Assembly (NCBI RefSeq): GCF_029846715.1
Contig: NZ_JARVWW010000013.1
Location: forward strand, 62,001 to 126,000
DNA: 64,000 nucleotides
Origin: Bradyrhizobium nivariense
Lineage (GTDB): Bacteria > Pseudomonadota > Alphaproteobacteria > Rhizobiales > Xanthobacteraceae
Reading direction: 5' to 3'
Shown here: in pieces, positions 42,487-50,683 of the stretch
How positions within the stretch are numbered: the stretch's first letter is position 1
Layout of the letters: each line of letters opens with the position of its first letter
The notes under the pieces: generated by a model
What the model was told of the DNA's origin: nothing
Databases searched by the model: none
Seen by the model: the letters and a program-made list of their open reading frames with translations, nothing else
Program-made: the position numbers and the translations under genes

Positions 42487-43356
42487 TTGACGACATCCGT
42501 GCCAGATCCATCGCAAAAGCATCAGCGCCGCGAGCACGGCCTGATGCTGGCCTTGGTGTCGCCGGCGCTGCTGGTGATCTTGGCTCTGATCGTGCTGCCG
42601 GTCGGCTGGCTCGCCTGGCAGTCGATCTACCATGACGGCTTCACGCTGGAGAATTATCGCCGCGTCTTCACCGAAGACATCTACTGGCGCAGTTTTGCGC
42701 TGACCTTCGAGATCAGCCTCGCGGTCACATTGATCGCGCTGCTGCTTGGCTATCCCGTGGCCTACCTCGCCAACGCGTTGCCGAAAGGGTGGAGCATTCT
42801 CATCCTGTCGCTGGTCGTGCTGCCGTTCTGGACCAGTGTGCTGGTGCGTGCCTATGCCTGGCTGGCGCTGCTCCAGCGTACCGGCGTGATCAACCAGCTT
42901 TTGCGTTATCTCGACGTGATCAGCGAACCGCTCCCGCTTGTTCACAACACTTTTGGCACGGTGGTTGCGACCGTACACATCCTGCTGCCGTTCATGGTGC
43001 TGCCGCTCTACGCCACCATGCAGAAGATTCCTGGCGACCTGATGCAGGCCGGCGCCAGCCTGGGGGCGAGCCCGTCGCTCACCTTCGTCCGCGTCTTCCT
43101 GCCGCTGTCGCTGCCGGGCGTGCTTGCGGGCTGTACCATGGTGTTCGTACTCTGCCTCGGCTTCTACATCACGCCGGAGCTGCTCGGCGGCGGCCGCACG
43201 GTGATGGTGTCGATGCTGGTGAGCCGCAACGTCGAGCTCTACAACCAGTTCGGCGCGGCCAGCGCTGTTGCGGTGGTGCTGCTCGCCAGTGTGCTCTTGA
43301 TCTTCGCCGCAGTCAGCCGCTTCATTTCGCTCGATCGCATATTGGGGCAGAAATGA
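42487..43356 (+). CDS. ABC transporter permease (PotB type)
   Basis: 289 residues and six membrane helices. The conserved EAA-type cytoplasmic loop appears as LMQAGASLGASPSLTFVRVF followed by LPLSLPGVLAGC. TTG start placed 5 bases after GAGG; a GTG four codons later is an alternative. A partly repeated agtaagc-aaagcgag motif lies in the 40-base gap from the binding-protein gene. Stop overlaps the second permease by 4 bp. Confidence 0.92.
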   Translation: MTTSVPDPSQKHQRREHGLMLALVSPALLVILALIVLPVGWLAWQSIYHDGFTLENYRRVFTEDIYWRSFALTFEISLAVTLIALLLGYPVAYLANALPKGWSILILSLVVLPFWTSVLVRAYAWLALLQRTGVINQLLRYLDVISEPLPLVHNTFGTVVATVHILLPFMVLPLYATMQKIPGDLMQAGASLGASPSLTFVRVFLPLSLPGVLAGCTMVFVLCLGFYITPELLGGGRTVMVSMLVSRNVELYNQFGAASAVAVVLLASVLLIFAAVSRFISLDRILGQK

Positions 43357-44138
43357 CGCGAGTGTCGCCCGCCCGGATTGCCCTCTACGTGATCAGCACG
43401 CTGGTGCTGGTCTATCTGATCCTGCCGGTGCTGATCATCGCGCCGATCTCCTTCTCCAGCGCGCGCTTCCTGACCTTCCCGCCACCGTCCTTCTCGCTGC
43501 GCTGGTATCAGCAATATTTCGCCAATCCCGCCTGGATGCAGGCGACGCGGGTGACGCTGACGGTCGCGCTCCTGACCGTGGTGATCGCGACGCCGCTCGG
43601 CGTTGCCGCCGCCTATGCCATCAGCCAGTCGAAGCTGCGCATCATGCGCGTCATCCACATGGCGCTGCTGTTGCCGCTGGTGGTGCCGATCATCATCACT
43701 GCAGTCGGCATCTTCTTCGTCTATGCCAAAGTCGGCCTGGTCGCGACGCTGCCGGGCCTGGTGCTGGCGAACGTGATGCTGGGATTGCCTTATGTCGTCA
43801 TCTCGGTGCTGGCGGGCCTGCAGAGCTTCGATCCGGCGCAGGAAATGGTGGCGCGCAGTCTCGGCATGAACCGCCTGCGCAGCTTCTTCGCGGTGACCTT
43901 GCCGCAGATCAAGTCCAGCGTGGTCGCGGGCGGCATCTTCGCCTTCATCTCGGCGATGGACGAGACGATCGTCGCGCTGTTCATCTCCGGCGGCCAGTAT
44001 CAGCCGCTGACCAAGCGCATGTTCACCGCGCTCCGCGACGAGATCGACCCGACCATCGCCGCGATCTCGACGCTGATGACGGCGGCCTCCTTCATGCTGG
44101 TGCTGCTGGCGAGCGCGCGGCAGAAGAAGAGTGGGTGA
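43353..44138 (+). CDS. ABC transporter permease (PotC type)
   Basis: 261 residues and six membrane helices. The EAA loop reads EMVARSLGMNRLRSFFAVTL followed by PQIKSSVVAGG; the N-terminal block is LPVLIIAPISFSSARFLTFP and the C-terminal one is FISAMDETIVALFISGG, all typical of PotC. Heterodimer partner of the preceding permease, coupled by ATGA. Last gene of the operon, followed by a palindromic repeat. Confidence 0.93.
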   Translation: MTRVSPARIALYVISTLVLVYLILPVLIIAPISFSSARFLTFPPPSFSLRWYQQYFANPAWMQATRVTLTVALLTVVIATPLGVAAAYAISQSKLRIMRVIHMALLLPLVVPIIITAVGIFFVYAKVGLVATLPGLVLANVMLGLPYVVISVLAGLQSFDPAQEMVARSLGMNRLRSFFAVTLPQIKSSVVAGGIFAFISAMDETIVALFISGGQYQPLTKRMFTALRDEIDPTIAAISTLMTAASFMLVLLASARQKKSG

Positions 44139-44159
44139 GGGGAGGGGATTCTCTCCAGC

Positions 44160-44280
44160 GTCGTCCTGGCGAAAGCCAGGACCCATTACCCCAGGGGGAT
44201 GTTGTAGCGCGAGGAGATAACTCCGAGCCTTCGTCAAACTATGTTCGGTGGTAATGGGTCCTGGCCTTCGCCAGGACGAC
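44160..44280. repeat. Large palindromic intergenic repeat
   Basis: Two 31-base arms, beginning gtcgtcctggcgaaagccag and ending ggccttcgccaggacgac, pair at 30 of 31 positions around a central stretch of about 59 bases. The motif resembles a dispersed repeat common in Bradyrhizobium. Placed between the convergent ABC operon and tetR gene, where its transcript would fold into a long hairpin and may end both messages. Confidence 0.75.
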
Positions 44281-44312
44281 ACCGAAGTCTGCGGCGCGCA
44301 GTCGCGGCCGCC

Positions 44313-44963
44313 TCAAGCCTTCGCCGCCAGCCAAGCCAAAATCATCTCCACGATCTGCGTGCGGCTCTTCGCCAGCACCTTCGCCTCGCTGAGGTCGCGG
44401 TCGAACAGCGCGCCGAAAGTGTGGCGGTTGGCGACGCGGAAGAAACAGTAGGAGGAGATGGCCAGGTGCAGGTCGATGGCGTCGACGTCGTCGCGGAAGA
44501 CGCCTTCATCGCGGCCGCGCTTGAGGATGCCGTCGAGCGTCGCGATCACGCTGGCGTTGAGCTGGCGCAGTTGCAAATTCTGCTTCAGGTGCTTGCCGTG
44601 ATGGATGTTCTCGATGCTGACGAGGCGGATGAAGTTTGGATTGCGCTCGTCATGGTCGAAGGTCGCCTCGATCAGGCGTCGCAAGCCCTCGCGGGCGTCG
44701 CAGCTTCCGATGTCGAGCTGGTCCTCGAGCGCGCGGATGCTGCGGTAGGCCTCCTCCAGCACCGCGAGGTAGAGCTGCTCCTTGCCGCCGAAATAATAAT
44801 AGATCATCCGCTTCGACGTGCGCGTCCGCGCTGCGATCGCATCGACGCGGGCGCCGGAATAGCCTTCCGAGGCGAATTCCTGCATCGCCACTTCGAGGAT
44901 GTCGCGCTTGGTGCGCTCGGGGTCGTTGGTGCGCTTCGATAGGGGCGGCATGCGCTCGAGCAT
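44313..44963 (-). CDS. TetR-family transcriptional regulator
   Basis: 216 residues. Helix-turn-helix: RTKRDILEVAMQEFASEGYS then RVDAIAARTRTSKRMIYYYF and GGKEQLYLAVLEE. The C-terminal domain (SIENIHHGKHLKQNLQL, SSYCFFRVANRHTFGALF) is of the RutR/YcdC-like type that often controls aromatic or pyrimidine uptake genes. ATG with a GGGAGA site chosen. Divergent from the MHS transporter and esterase genes, which are the probable targets. Confidence 0.9.
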   Translation of the reverse strand: MLERMPPLSKRTNDPERTKRDILEVAMQEFASEGYSGARVDAIAARTRTSKRMIYYYFGGKEQLYLAVLEEAYRSIRALEDQLDIGSCDAREGLRRLIEATFDHDERNPNFIRLVSIENIHHGKHLKQNLQLRQLNASVIATLDGILKRGRDEGVFRDDVDAIDLHLAISSYCFFRVANRHTFGALFDRDLSEAKVLAKSRTQIVEMILAWLAAKA

Positions 44964-45053
44964 CGCTGTTTCTCCCGCCAGTTTCCACGGATCACCTTGA
45001 AGGTGAAGGCAAATTTCACCTGACGGGGCATTGATCCAATGCATATTGCATAA

Positions 45054-45067
45054 ACGGACTAGTTCGT
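45054..45067. promoter_or_regulatory. Candidate TetR operator
   Basis: acggactagttcgt, a 14-base palindrome with a single mismatched pair, 90 bases upstream of tetR and about 100 bases before the transporter start. Centre actagt and flanking acg/cgt fit operators of TetR-family regulators. A small tgca-tat-tgca repeat (45040-45050) lies beside it. Confidence 0.5.
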
Positions 45068-45169
45068 ACATTATGGCTTCAAACCGAGGTTGCGGCAACC
45101 AAAACCACAAAACTCGCGCGCGGCGGACGGCCGGGACGCGAGCCGCACCGGACACATGGGGAGGATTTC

Positions 45170-46510
45170 ATGACGTTGACGTCGACCGCATCGCTGCACG
45201 CATCATCCAGCGCACAGGCTACGCCGAACAAGCTGCCCAAGCGCGCCGCGCTCGTCAGCTTCGTCGGCAGCATGCTCGAATACTACGACTTCTTCATCTA
45301 CGGCGCCGCGGCCGCGCTGATCTTTCCAAAAGTGTTCTTCGCCAATGTCGATCCGGCCACCGGAACGCTGCTCGCACTCTTGAGCTTCGGCATCGGTTAT
45401 ATCGCGCGGCCCGTCGGCGCCGTCATCCTCGGCCATTTCGGCGACCGCATCGGGCGCAAGACGGTGCTGCTGTTCACGTTGGTCCTGATGGGCGGCTCGA
45501 CGCTCGCCATCGGCCTGTTGCCGGATGCCAAGGCGATCGGCAACGCAGCGCCCGTTATCCTGACGCTGCTGCGCCTGTTGCAGGGCCTGTCGGCGGCGGG
45601 CGAGCAGAGCGGAGCGAACTCGTTGACGCTGGAACACTCCGCCAACGGCAACCGTGCCTTCTTCACGAGCTGGACCTTGAGCGGCACCCAGGCCGGTGCG
45701 ATCCTGGCGACGCTGGTGTTCATCCCGGTGTCGAGCCTGCCGGAAGAACAATTGCTGAGCTGGGGCTGGCGCATTCCATTCCTGCTCTCCGCGCTCGTGC
45801 TGCTGGTCGCCTATCTGGTGCGGCGGACCATGCCTGAGACGCCTGTGTTCGAGGACATCAAGGACAAGGCCCAGGTGGCGCGCTTCCCCGTCGTCGCGTT
45901 GCTGCGCGACTACTGGCCCGACGTGCTGCGCGTGATCGCCTGCGCGCTGATCGCGACGGTGAGCACAATGACCGCCGTGTTCGCGCTCGGCTATGCCACG
46001 AGCAAGTTCGGAGTCGCGCGTCCGACCATGCTGTGGGCCGGCGTGCTCGGCAATGTCACCGCACTGATCACCCAGCCGCTCTGGGCACTGCTCGCAGACA
46101 AGGTCGGTCGCAAGCCGGTGTTCATCGGAGGCGTGCTCGGCTCTGCCGTGTTGCTGTTCCCCTATTTCATGCTGGTGACGACGGGCAACACGATCGCGAT
46201 CTTCGCTGCTGCGATGATCCTGTCCGGGCTCGTCTATGCCGCGCCGAACGCGATCTGGCCTTCGTTCTACGCGGAGATGTTCGAGGCGCGCGTGCGCTAT
46301 TCCGGCACCGCGATCGGCACCCAGCTCGGCTTCCTCGCCGCCGGCTTCACGCCGCTGATCAGCGCGAGCCTGGTCGGCGAGGGGCCGAACGGCTGGATCC
46401 CCGTCGCGATCTTCGTCGCCTGCTGCTGCGTGATCTCGGCGGCGGCCGCGGCCACCGCGCGCGAAACCCACACCGTCGATATCGCCGATCTCGGCAAGCG
46501 GCGCGCTTGA
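45170..46510 (+). CDS. MFS transporter, metabolite:H+ symporter (MHS) family
   Basis: 446 residues and 12 membrane helices. MHS markers are SMLEYYDFFIYGAAAALIFP, GAVILGHFGDRIGRKTVLLF, RLLQGLSAAGEQSGANSL and ALLADKVGRKPVFIGG. The usual Gly-Gly-Glu of helix 5 is Ala-Gly-Glu here. Probably imports an organic acid, or an aromatic acid whose esters are cleaved by the esterases encoded next. ATG after GGGGAGGA. Confidence 0.9.
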   Translation: MTLTSTASLHASSSAQATPNKLPKRAALVSFVGSMLEYYDFFIYGAAAALIFPKVFFANVDPATGTLLALLSFGIGYIARPVGAVILGHFGDRIGRKTVLLFTLVLMGGSTLAIGLLPDAKAIGNAAPVILTLLRLLQGLSAAGEQSGANSLTLEHSANGNRAFFTSWTLSGTQAGAILATLVFIPVSSLPEEQLLSWGWRIPFLLSALVLLVAYLVRRTMPETPVFEDIKDKAQVARFPVVALLRDYWPDVLRVIACALIATVSTMTAVFALGYATSKFGVARPTMLWAGVLGNVTALITQPLWALLADKVGRKPVFIGGVLGSAVLLFPYFMLVTTGNTIAIFAAAMILSGLVYAAPNAIWPSFYAEMFEARVRYSGTAIGTQLGFLAAGFTPLISASLVGEGPNGWIPVAIFVACCCVISAAAAATARETHTVDIADLGKRRA

Positions 46511-46533
46511 GCGAAAGACAGGATAACGATCGC

Positions 46534-48012
46534 ATGCTGACCAACGCAGTTCCGACTACGAATGGGCCGGTTGTCGGCGTCGAGCAAGGGGCCGTGCGCG
46601 CCTTCAAGGGTGTGCCGTTCGCAATCGCGCGGCGCTTTGCGAAGGCGGTGCCGCCGGCTGCGTGGACGAAGCCGCGCCAATGTACGGACTACGGCGCATA
46701 TGCGCCGCAGCCCGATCATTTCGATCATGCTGACGAGGAGGCCTGTCTCAGCCTGAACATCTGGGCGCCGGCGGCGGATCGCCCGCTGCCGGTGCTGCTT
46801 TTCATTCATGGCGGCGCCTTCGTCACCGGCGGCGGCGCCGACTATGACGGCTCTTTCCTCGCCGCGCGCGGCCCGGCCGTCATCGTCACCATCAACTACC
46901 GGCTCGGCCCGCTCGGCTTCCTGCAACTGCATCGCCACGGCTTCGACGAGGCCAACAACCTCGCCATGTCGGACGCGCTCGCCGGGCTCGACTGGGTGCG
47001 CGCCAACATCGAAAATTTCGGCGGCGATCCGGACGCAATCACATTGTCCGGTCAGTCGGCTGGCGCCTCCATGGTGATTGCGCTCGCGACCTTGCCGCAG
47101 GCCAGAGGCAAGTTCATCCGCGCCCTTGCGCTCAGCGCGCCCGGACGCAACATCATCAGCGCCGAACATGCCGACGACGTCGCGCGCCGCGTGCTCGACG
47201 AGCTCGATCTGGCGGGCGACGCCGGCGCGATCACGTCCGTGCCGCTGCCGAAACTCTTTGCGGCGGTGGAGCGCGTCGGCCGCGGGCTCGCGGACGAGAC
47301 CGAGGCAGGCACCGTGTTCGGGCCGGTGCTCGACGGCAGCGTGATCCCGCGCGAGCCGCGCGATGTCTTTGCCGACGGCAACTTGTGCGACATTCCGCTC
47401 TGGCTCGGCTCCTGCCGCGACGAAATGGTGATGTTCCTCAAGAGCACTCCGCCGGCCGCGATGATCCGCACCACCGAGCGACAGGTGCGTGCGGCATTTG
47501 GCGACGCTGGTTGGGGACGCCTGCTGTCCTGTTACCGCGCCACCGCGCGCGCCGACGAGGATCCGTATGAGGCGCTGCTGTCGGATGCGTTCTGGCATCG
47601 CCCGATTGCCGATCTCGCGCGGCTTCATGCGGCAGCAGGAGGCATGGTGTGGCTGAGCCGGTTCGACCATCGCCCCGCGCTGGAGCCGTTCCTGTCGCAG
47701 GGGCCGACCCACGGCGCCGACAACGCCTGCCTGTGGGCGCATCTGCCTGAGTTCATCGATCGTCCGATCCTCAAGCGCAAGGGCGGTCCGATGACGCCTG
47801 ATGATCTCGACGTCGCGGCGCGGTTTCAGGCCAACGTGCTGCGCTTCGTCACGGCCGGCATGCCGGATATCGGGGAGGCCTGGCCGAAGTTCGAGCCGGG
47901 CAAGGAGCCTCTCGCAATCCTCAGTCAGCCGTTCCATATTGTGCCGCTCAACGACGGCGCGCGCTTCCGGGTGTGGGCGGAGCTGACCGCCCGTCCCGAA
48001 GCGGCCGCCTGA
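46534..48012 (+). CDS. Cytoplasmic type-B carboxylesterase
   Basis: 492 residues, no signal peptide. Carboxylesterase family (cholinesterase-like fold): CLSLNIWAPAADRPLPVLLF then IHGGAFVTGGGADYDG (oxyanion hole) and the nucleophile Ser in LSGQSAGASMVIA. The catalytic His is probably that of GPTHGADNACLW. Hydrolyses an ester after uptake; substrate unknown. Follows the transporter gene by 23 bases and precedes a second esterase by 24, so the three form one operon. Confidence 0.9.
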   Translation: MLTNAVPTTNGPVVGVEQGAVRAFKGVPFAIARRFAKAVPPAAWTKPRQCTDYGAYAPQPDHFDHADEEACLSLNIWAPAADRPLPVLLFIHGGAFVTGGGADYDGSFLAARGPAVIVTINYRLGPLGFLQLHRHGFDEANNLAMSDALAGLDWVRANIENFGGDPDAITLSGQSAGASMVIALATLPQARGKFIRALALSAPGRNIISAEHADDVARRVLDELDLAGDAGAITSVPLPKLFAAVERVGRGLADETEAGTVFGPVLDGSVIPREPRDVFADGNLCDIPLWLGSCRDEMVMFLKSTPPAAMIRTTERQVRAAFGDAGWGRLLSCYRATARADEDPYEALLSDAFWHRPIADLARLHAAAGGMVWLSRFDHRPALEPFLSQGPTHGADNACLWAHLPEFIDRPILKRKGGPMTPDDLDVAARFQANVLRFVTAGMPDIGEAWPKFEPGKEPLAILSQPFHIVPLNDGARFRVWAELTARPEAAA

Positions 48013-48036
48013 TAAAAAAAGCAAAGGGGAGATCGA

Positions 48037-49701
48037 ATGAGCGTTTCAAATAGCGGGCGCGCGCTCTCGCGCACGGTTCTTGCGATGGCCTCACTCCTCT
48101 CCTTGCTGGCCGTCATGCCGTCGGCGGCGCAGATCGTCGTTACACCGATCCCTGAAGACCCCGTCAGCATCGATAGCGGTGCGATTTCCGGCAAGGTGCT
48201 GACCTCAGGCGTGAAGGCCTATTTCGGCATTCCCTTTGCCGCGCCGCCGCTCGGAGACCTACGCTGGCGCGCGCCGCAGAAAGTCGAGGCCTGGAAGGGC
48301 ATCTATCACGCCGATCGGCTGGCACCGGAGTGCATTCAGGTGCTGCGCCGGCACAACCTCAATCACTATTTCGGCGAGGAAGCGACGAGCGAGAATTGCC
48401 TCTATCTGAACATCTGGGCGAACCCGGATGCGAAATCCGGCGCAAAGCTGCCGGTGGTGGTCTGGATCTACGGCGGCGGCTTCACGCTCGGCTCGAGCGG
48501 CATGGCGATGTACGACGGCGAGAACGTTGCGAAGAAAGGCACGATCTTCGTCAGCTTCAACTATCGCGTCGGCATCCTGGGCAACCTCGCCCATCCCGAA
48601 CTGACCGCAGAATCGCCGAACCATGCCTCCGGCAATTACGGCTTGATGGACCAGATCGCGGCCTTGCAATGGGTCAAGCGCAACATCGCGCAATTCGGCG
48701 GCGACCCCGACAACGTCACCATCACCGGGCAGTCTGCGGGCGCCATGTCGGTGTCCGCGCTCGAGGCAAGCCCGCTGGCGAAGGGCCTGTTCCATCGCGG
48801 ATTTGCGATGAGTCTGAGCATGTTCGACAACCGCTTCAAATTCCCGGCGCTGCCGGCCGCCGAGAAGGTCGGTCTCGAGGTGCAAACGGCGCTCGGCGCG
48901 GCCTCGCTCGCCGAGATGCGGTTGATCCAGGCCGACAAGATCCTGGCGATCCAGAAGGATTGCCAGCTCGGCTGCGCCGGAACGATTTCCGTGACGCCCG
49001 ATATTGACGGTCACGTGCTGCCCGACACCGTTCCGAACATCTTCGCCGCCGGCAAGCAGAACGATGTTGCGACGGTAGCGGGCTTCACGAGCGACGAAAG
49101 CTCGAATGATTTGCGTACAGCCGGAAATCTCGAAGCCTATGTTGCCGCCGCCCGAAAACTCTATGGCGACCAGGCCGACCGCTTCCTCGCGCTCTATCCC
49201 GCCAAGACCGACGGCGAAGCGAAAGCCATGGGCCTGCTCGCCGCACGCGAGGGGCTGGTCGAGATCGGAACGCGCAACTGGGCCGTAGCGCAGGCGAAGA
49301 CCGGCAAGGCGCCGTTCTACATGTATATGTTCTCGCGCGAGCATCCCTTCGCGAAGGACGTCCAGTTCTTCGACAGTCCGCAGAAGATCGGCGCCTATCA
49401 CACCTCCGACGTGCCTTACTGGTTCGGTACGCAGGATGCCTTCAACAAGTTCCGAGTCACGCGGCTCTGGACCGAATTCGATCGCGCCTTGTCCGATCGC
49501 ATGATGGATACGCTGGTCGCCTTCGCGAAGACCGGAAATCCTACGACATCGGCGACGCCATGGCCGCAATGGAATCAGGGAGCGCAAAACTATGTCGAGT
49601 TCGGCGACGAATCCGGTGTTCGCGAGGAGAACCGCGCGCGTCTGGATTTCCACACGCCGGCGAACGTCACGCCCTCGACGCCGCGCGTGTCGCGTGATTG
49701 A
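48037..49701 (+). CDS. Exported type-B carboxylesterase
   Basis: 554 residues with a signal peptide (VLAMASLLSLLAVMPSAAQ). The family blocks are GKVLTSGVKAYFGIPFAAPP, NCLYLNIWANPDAKSG, VVWIYGGGFTLGSSG (oxyanion hole), the nucleophile in ITGQSAGAMSVSALE, a Glu in TSDESSND, and His in YHTSDVPYWFG. Together with the preceding intracellular enzyme it suggests stepwise ester breakdown on both sides of the membrane. Convergent with the binding-protein gene (20-base gap). Confidence 0.92.
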   Translation: MSVSNSGRALSRTVLAMASLLSLLAVMPSAAQIVVTPIPEDPVSIDSGAISGKVLTSGVKAYFGIPFAAPPLGDLRWRAPQKVEAWKGIYHADRLAPECIQVLRRHNLNHYFGEEATSENCLYLNIWANPDAKSGAKLPVVVWIYGGGFTLGSSGMAMYDGENVAKKGTIFVSFNYRVGILGNLAHPELTAESPNHASGNYGLMDQIAALQWVKRNIAQFGGDPDNVTITGQSAGAMSVSALEASPLAKGLFHRGFAMSLSMFDNRFKFPALPAAEKVGLEVQTALGAASLAEMRLIQADKILAIQKDCQLGCAGTISVTPDIDGHVLPDTVPNIFAAGKQNDVATVAGFTSDESSNDLRTAGNLEAYVAAARKLYGDQADRFLALYPAKTDGEAKAMGLLAAREGLVEIGTRNWAVAQAKTGKAPFYMYMFSREHPFAKDVQFFDSPQKIGAYHTSDVPYWFGTQDAFNKFRVTRLWTEFDRALSDRMMDTLVAFAKTGNPTTSATPWPQWNQGAQNYVEFGDESGVREENRARLDFHTPANVTPSTPRVSRD

Positions 49702-49721
49702 GCGTGCTTTCACGGTGGAGA

Positions 49722-50555
49722 TCAGAACTGCACTTCGCCCGGGATATCGTCCGCGCTGAGACCGACGGCCTCAAAGCCCTTCAACATCCATTCGCGGGTC
49801 TGGCCCAGCGCGCGGTTGTAGTCGGCCCAGGCGCTGAGGAAATCCTTGTAGCGCCGGTCGCCTTCGGCACGGATGCCCAGATTGGTCGGCAGTGTCAGCA
49901 GCGGCCGCGGCACCGCGAGCTCACCGAGTGTCGGGTTCTTCTTCAACGTCGCGACCGAAAGCACCGCCAGCGAGATGTTGCAGTCCGCTCGCCCGGTGGA
50001 TACGGCGAGGATCGCCTCGTTGCGCTCCTTGAAGCCGAGGATCGTCGCCTTCGGGCAGTAACGGCGCGCGATCGTCTCATGGGTCGAGCCGATGTCGACG
50101 GCGATCTTGACCTCGGGCTTGTTGAGCTCGGCCCAGGTTTGCGGCTTGGCAAAACCCTTCTTGGTGATGACGGTGAAGGAATGCACCAGGATGGGCGTGG
50201 AGAAGTCGATGACCAGCGAGCGCTCCGGTGTCGGGTTCACGGCAAAGGCGAGGTCGATCTTGTCGGCCTGGAGATCCAGGATCTGGTTACCCCAGGTCGA
50301 TTCCAGCGTCTCGACCTTGGCGCCGAGCTTGGCGGCGATGTCGTTCGCCATGTCGATGCAGGCGCCCGACCATTGATTGGTGGTGAGGTCCTTGTGGAAA
50401 TAGGGATCCTGGCCGGCGATGACGGCGATCCGCAGCACGCCGTTCTTCTTGATCCGCTCGAGCGTCGAGCCCGGTGCGGTGTCGGCCCTGACTGAGCCGG
50501 CTGCGGCGATCGCGGCACCGGCCGCGACAGTGGTGAGTGCGTCCCTGCGATTCAT
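49722..50555 (-). CDS. Amino-acid-type ABC substrate-binding protein (family 3), orphan
   Basis: 277 residues. The leader has a twin-arginine-like start, NRRDALTTVAAGAAIAAAGS, cleaved near VRADT. Family 3 features: IKKNGVLRIAVIAGQDPYFH, GACIDMANDIAAKLGAKVE, DLAFAVNPTPERSLVIDFST and the Asp-binding part KIAVDIGSTHETIARR. No permease or ATPase gene is adjacent, so it must work with a distant transporter. Divergent from a D-2-hydroxyacid dehydrogenase gene, which suggests a shared amino- or hydroxy-acid substrate. Confidence 0.9.
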   Translation of the reverse strand: MNRRDALTTVAAGAAIAAAGSVRADTAPGSTLERIKKNGVLRIAVIAGQDPYFHKDLTTNQWSGACIDMANDIAAKLGAKVETLESTWGNQILDLQADKIDLAFAVNPTPERSLVIDFSTPILVHSFTVITKKGFAKPQTWAELNKPEVKIAVDIGSTHETIARRYCPKATILGFKERNEAILAVSTGRADCNISLAVLSVATLKKNPTLGELAVPRPLLTLPTNLGIRAEGDRRYKDFLSAWADYNRALGQTREWMLKGFEAVGLSADDIPGEVQF

Positions 50556-50570
50556 GGCAATTCTCCTGCG

Positions 50571-50612
50571 CAGTCGCTCTTGGACAGTCACTCTTGGACA
50601 GTCGCTCTTGGA
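50571..50612. repeat. 14-bp tandem repeat, three copies
   Basis: Three adjacent copies of cagtcgctcttgga; the middle copy has cagtcac instead of cagtcgc. Lies 16 bases upstream of the binding-protein start in the divergent promoter region. Could be a multi-site regulator target or simple slippage. Confidence 0.85.
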
Positions 50613-50683
50613 CATCAAACCCGGCTGCTGGACTATTTCTGTATTCAGAGTTAAATGCAATACGGTATTTCTTTGATCCGGAC

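Noticed and set aside
50571..50612. Tandem repeats considered as a CRISPR array
   Set aside because: Units are 14 bp, directly adjacent without spacers, and no cas genes are present.
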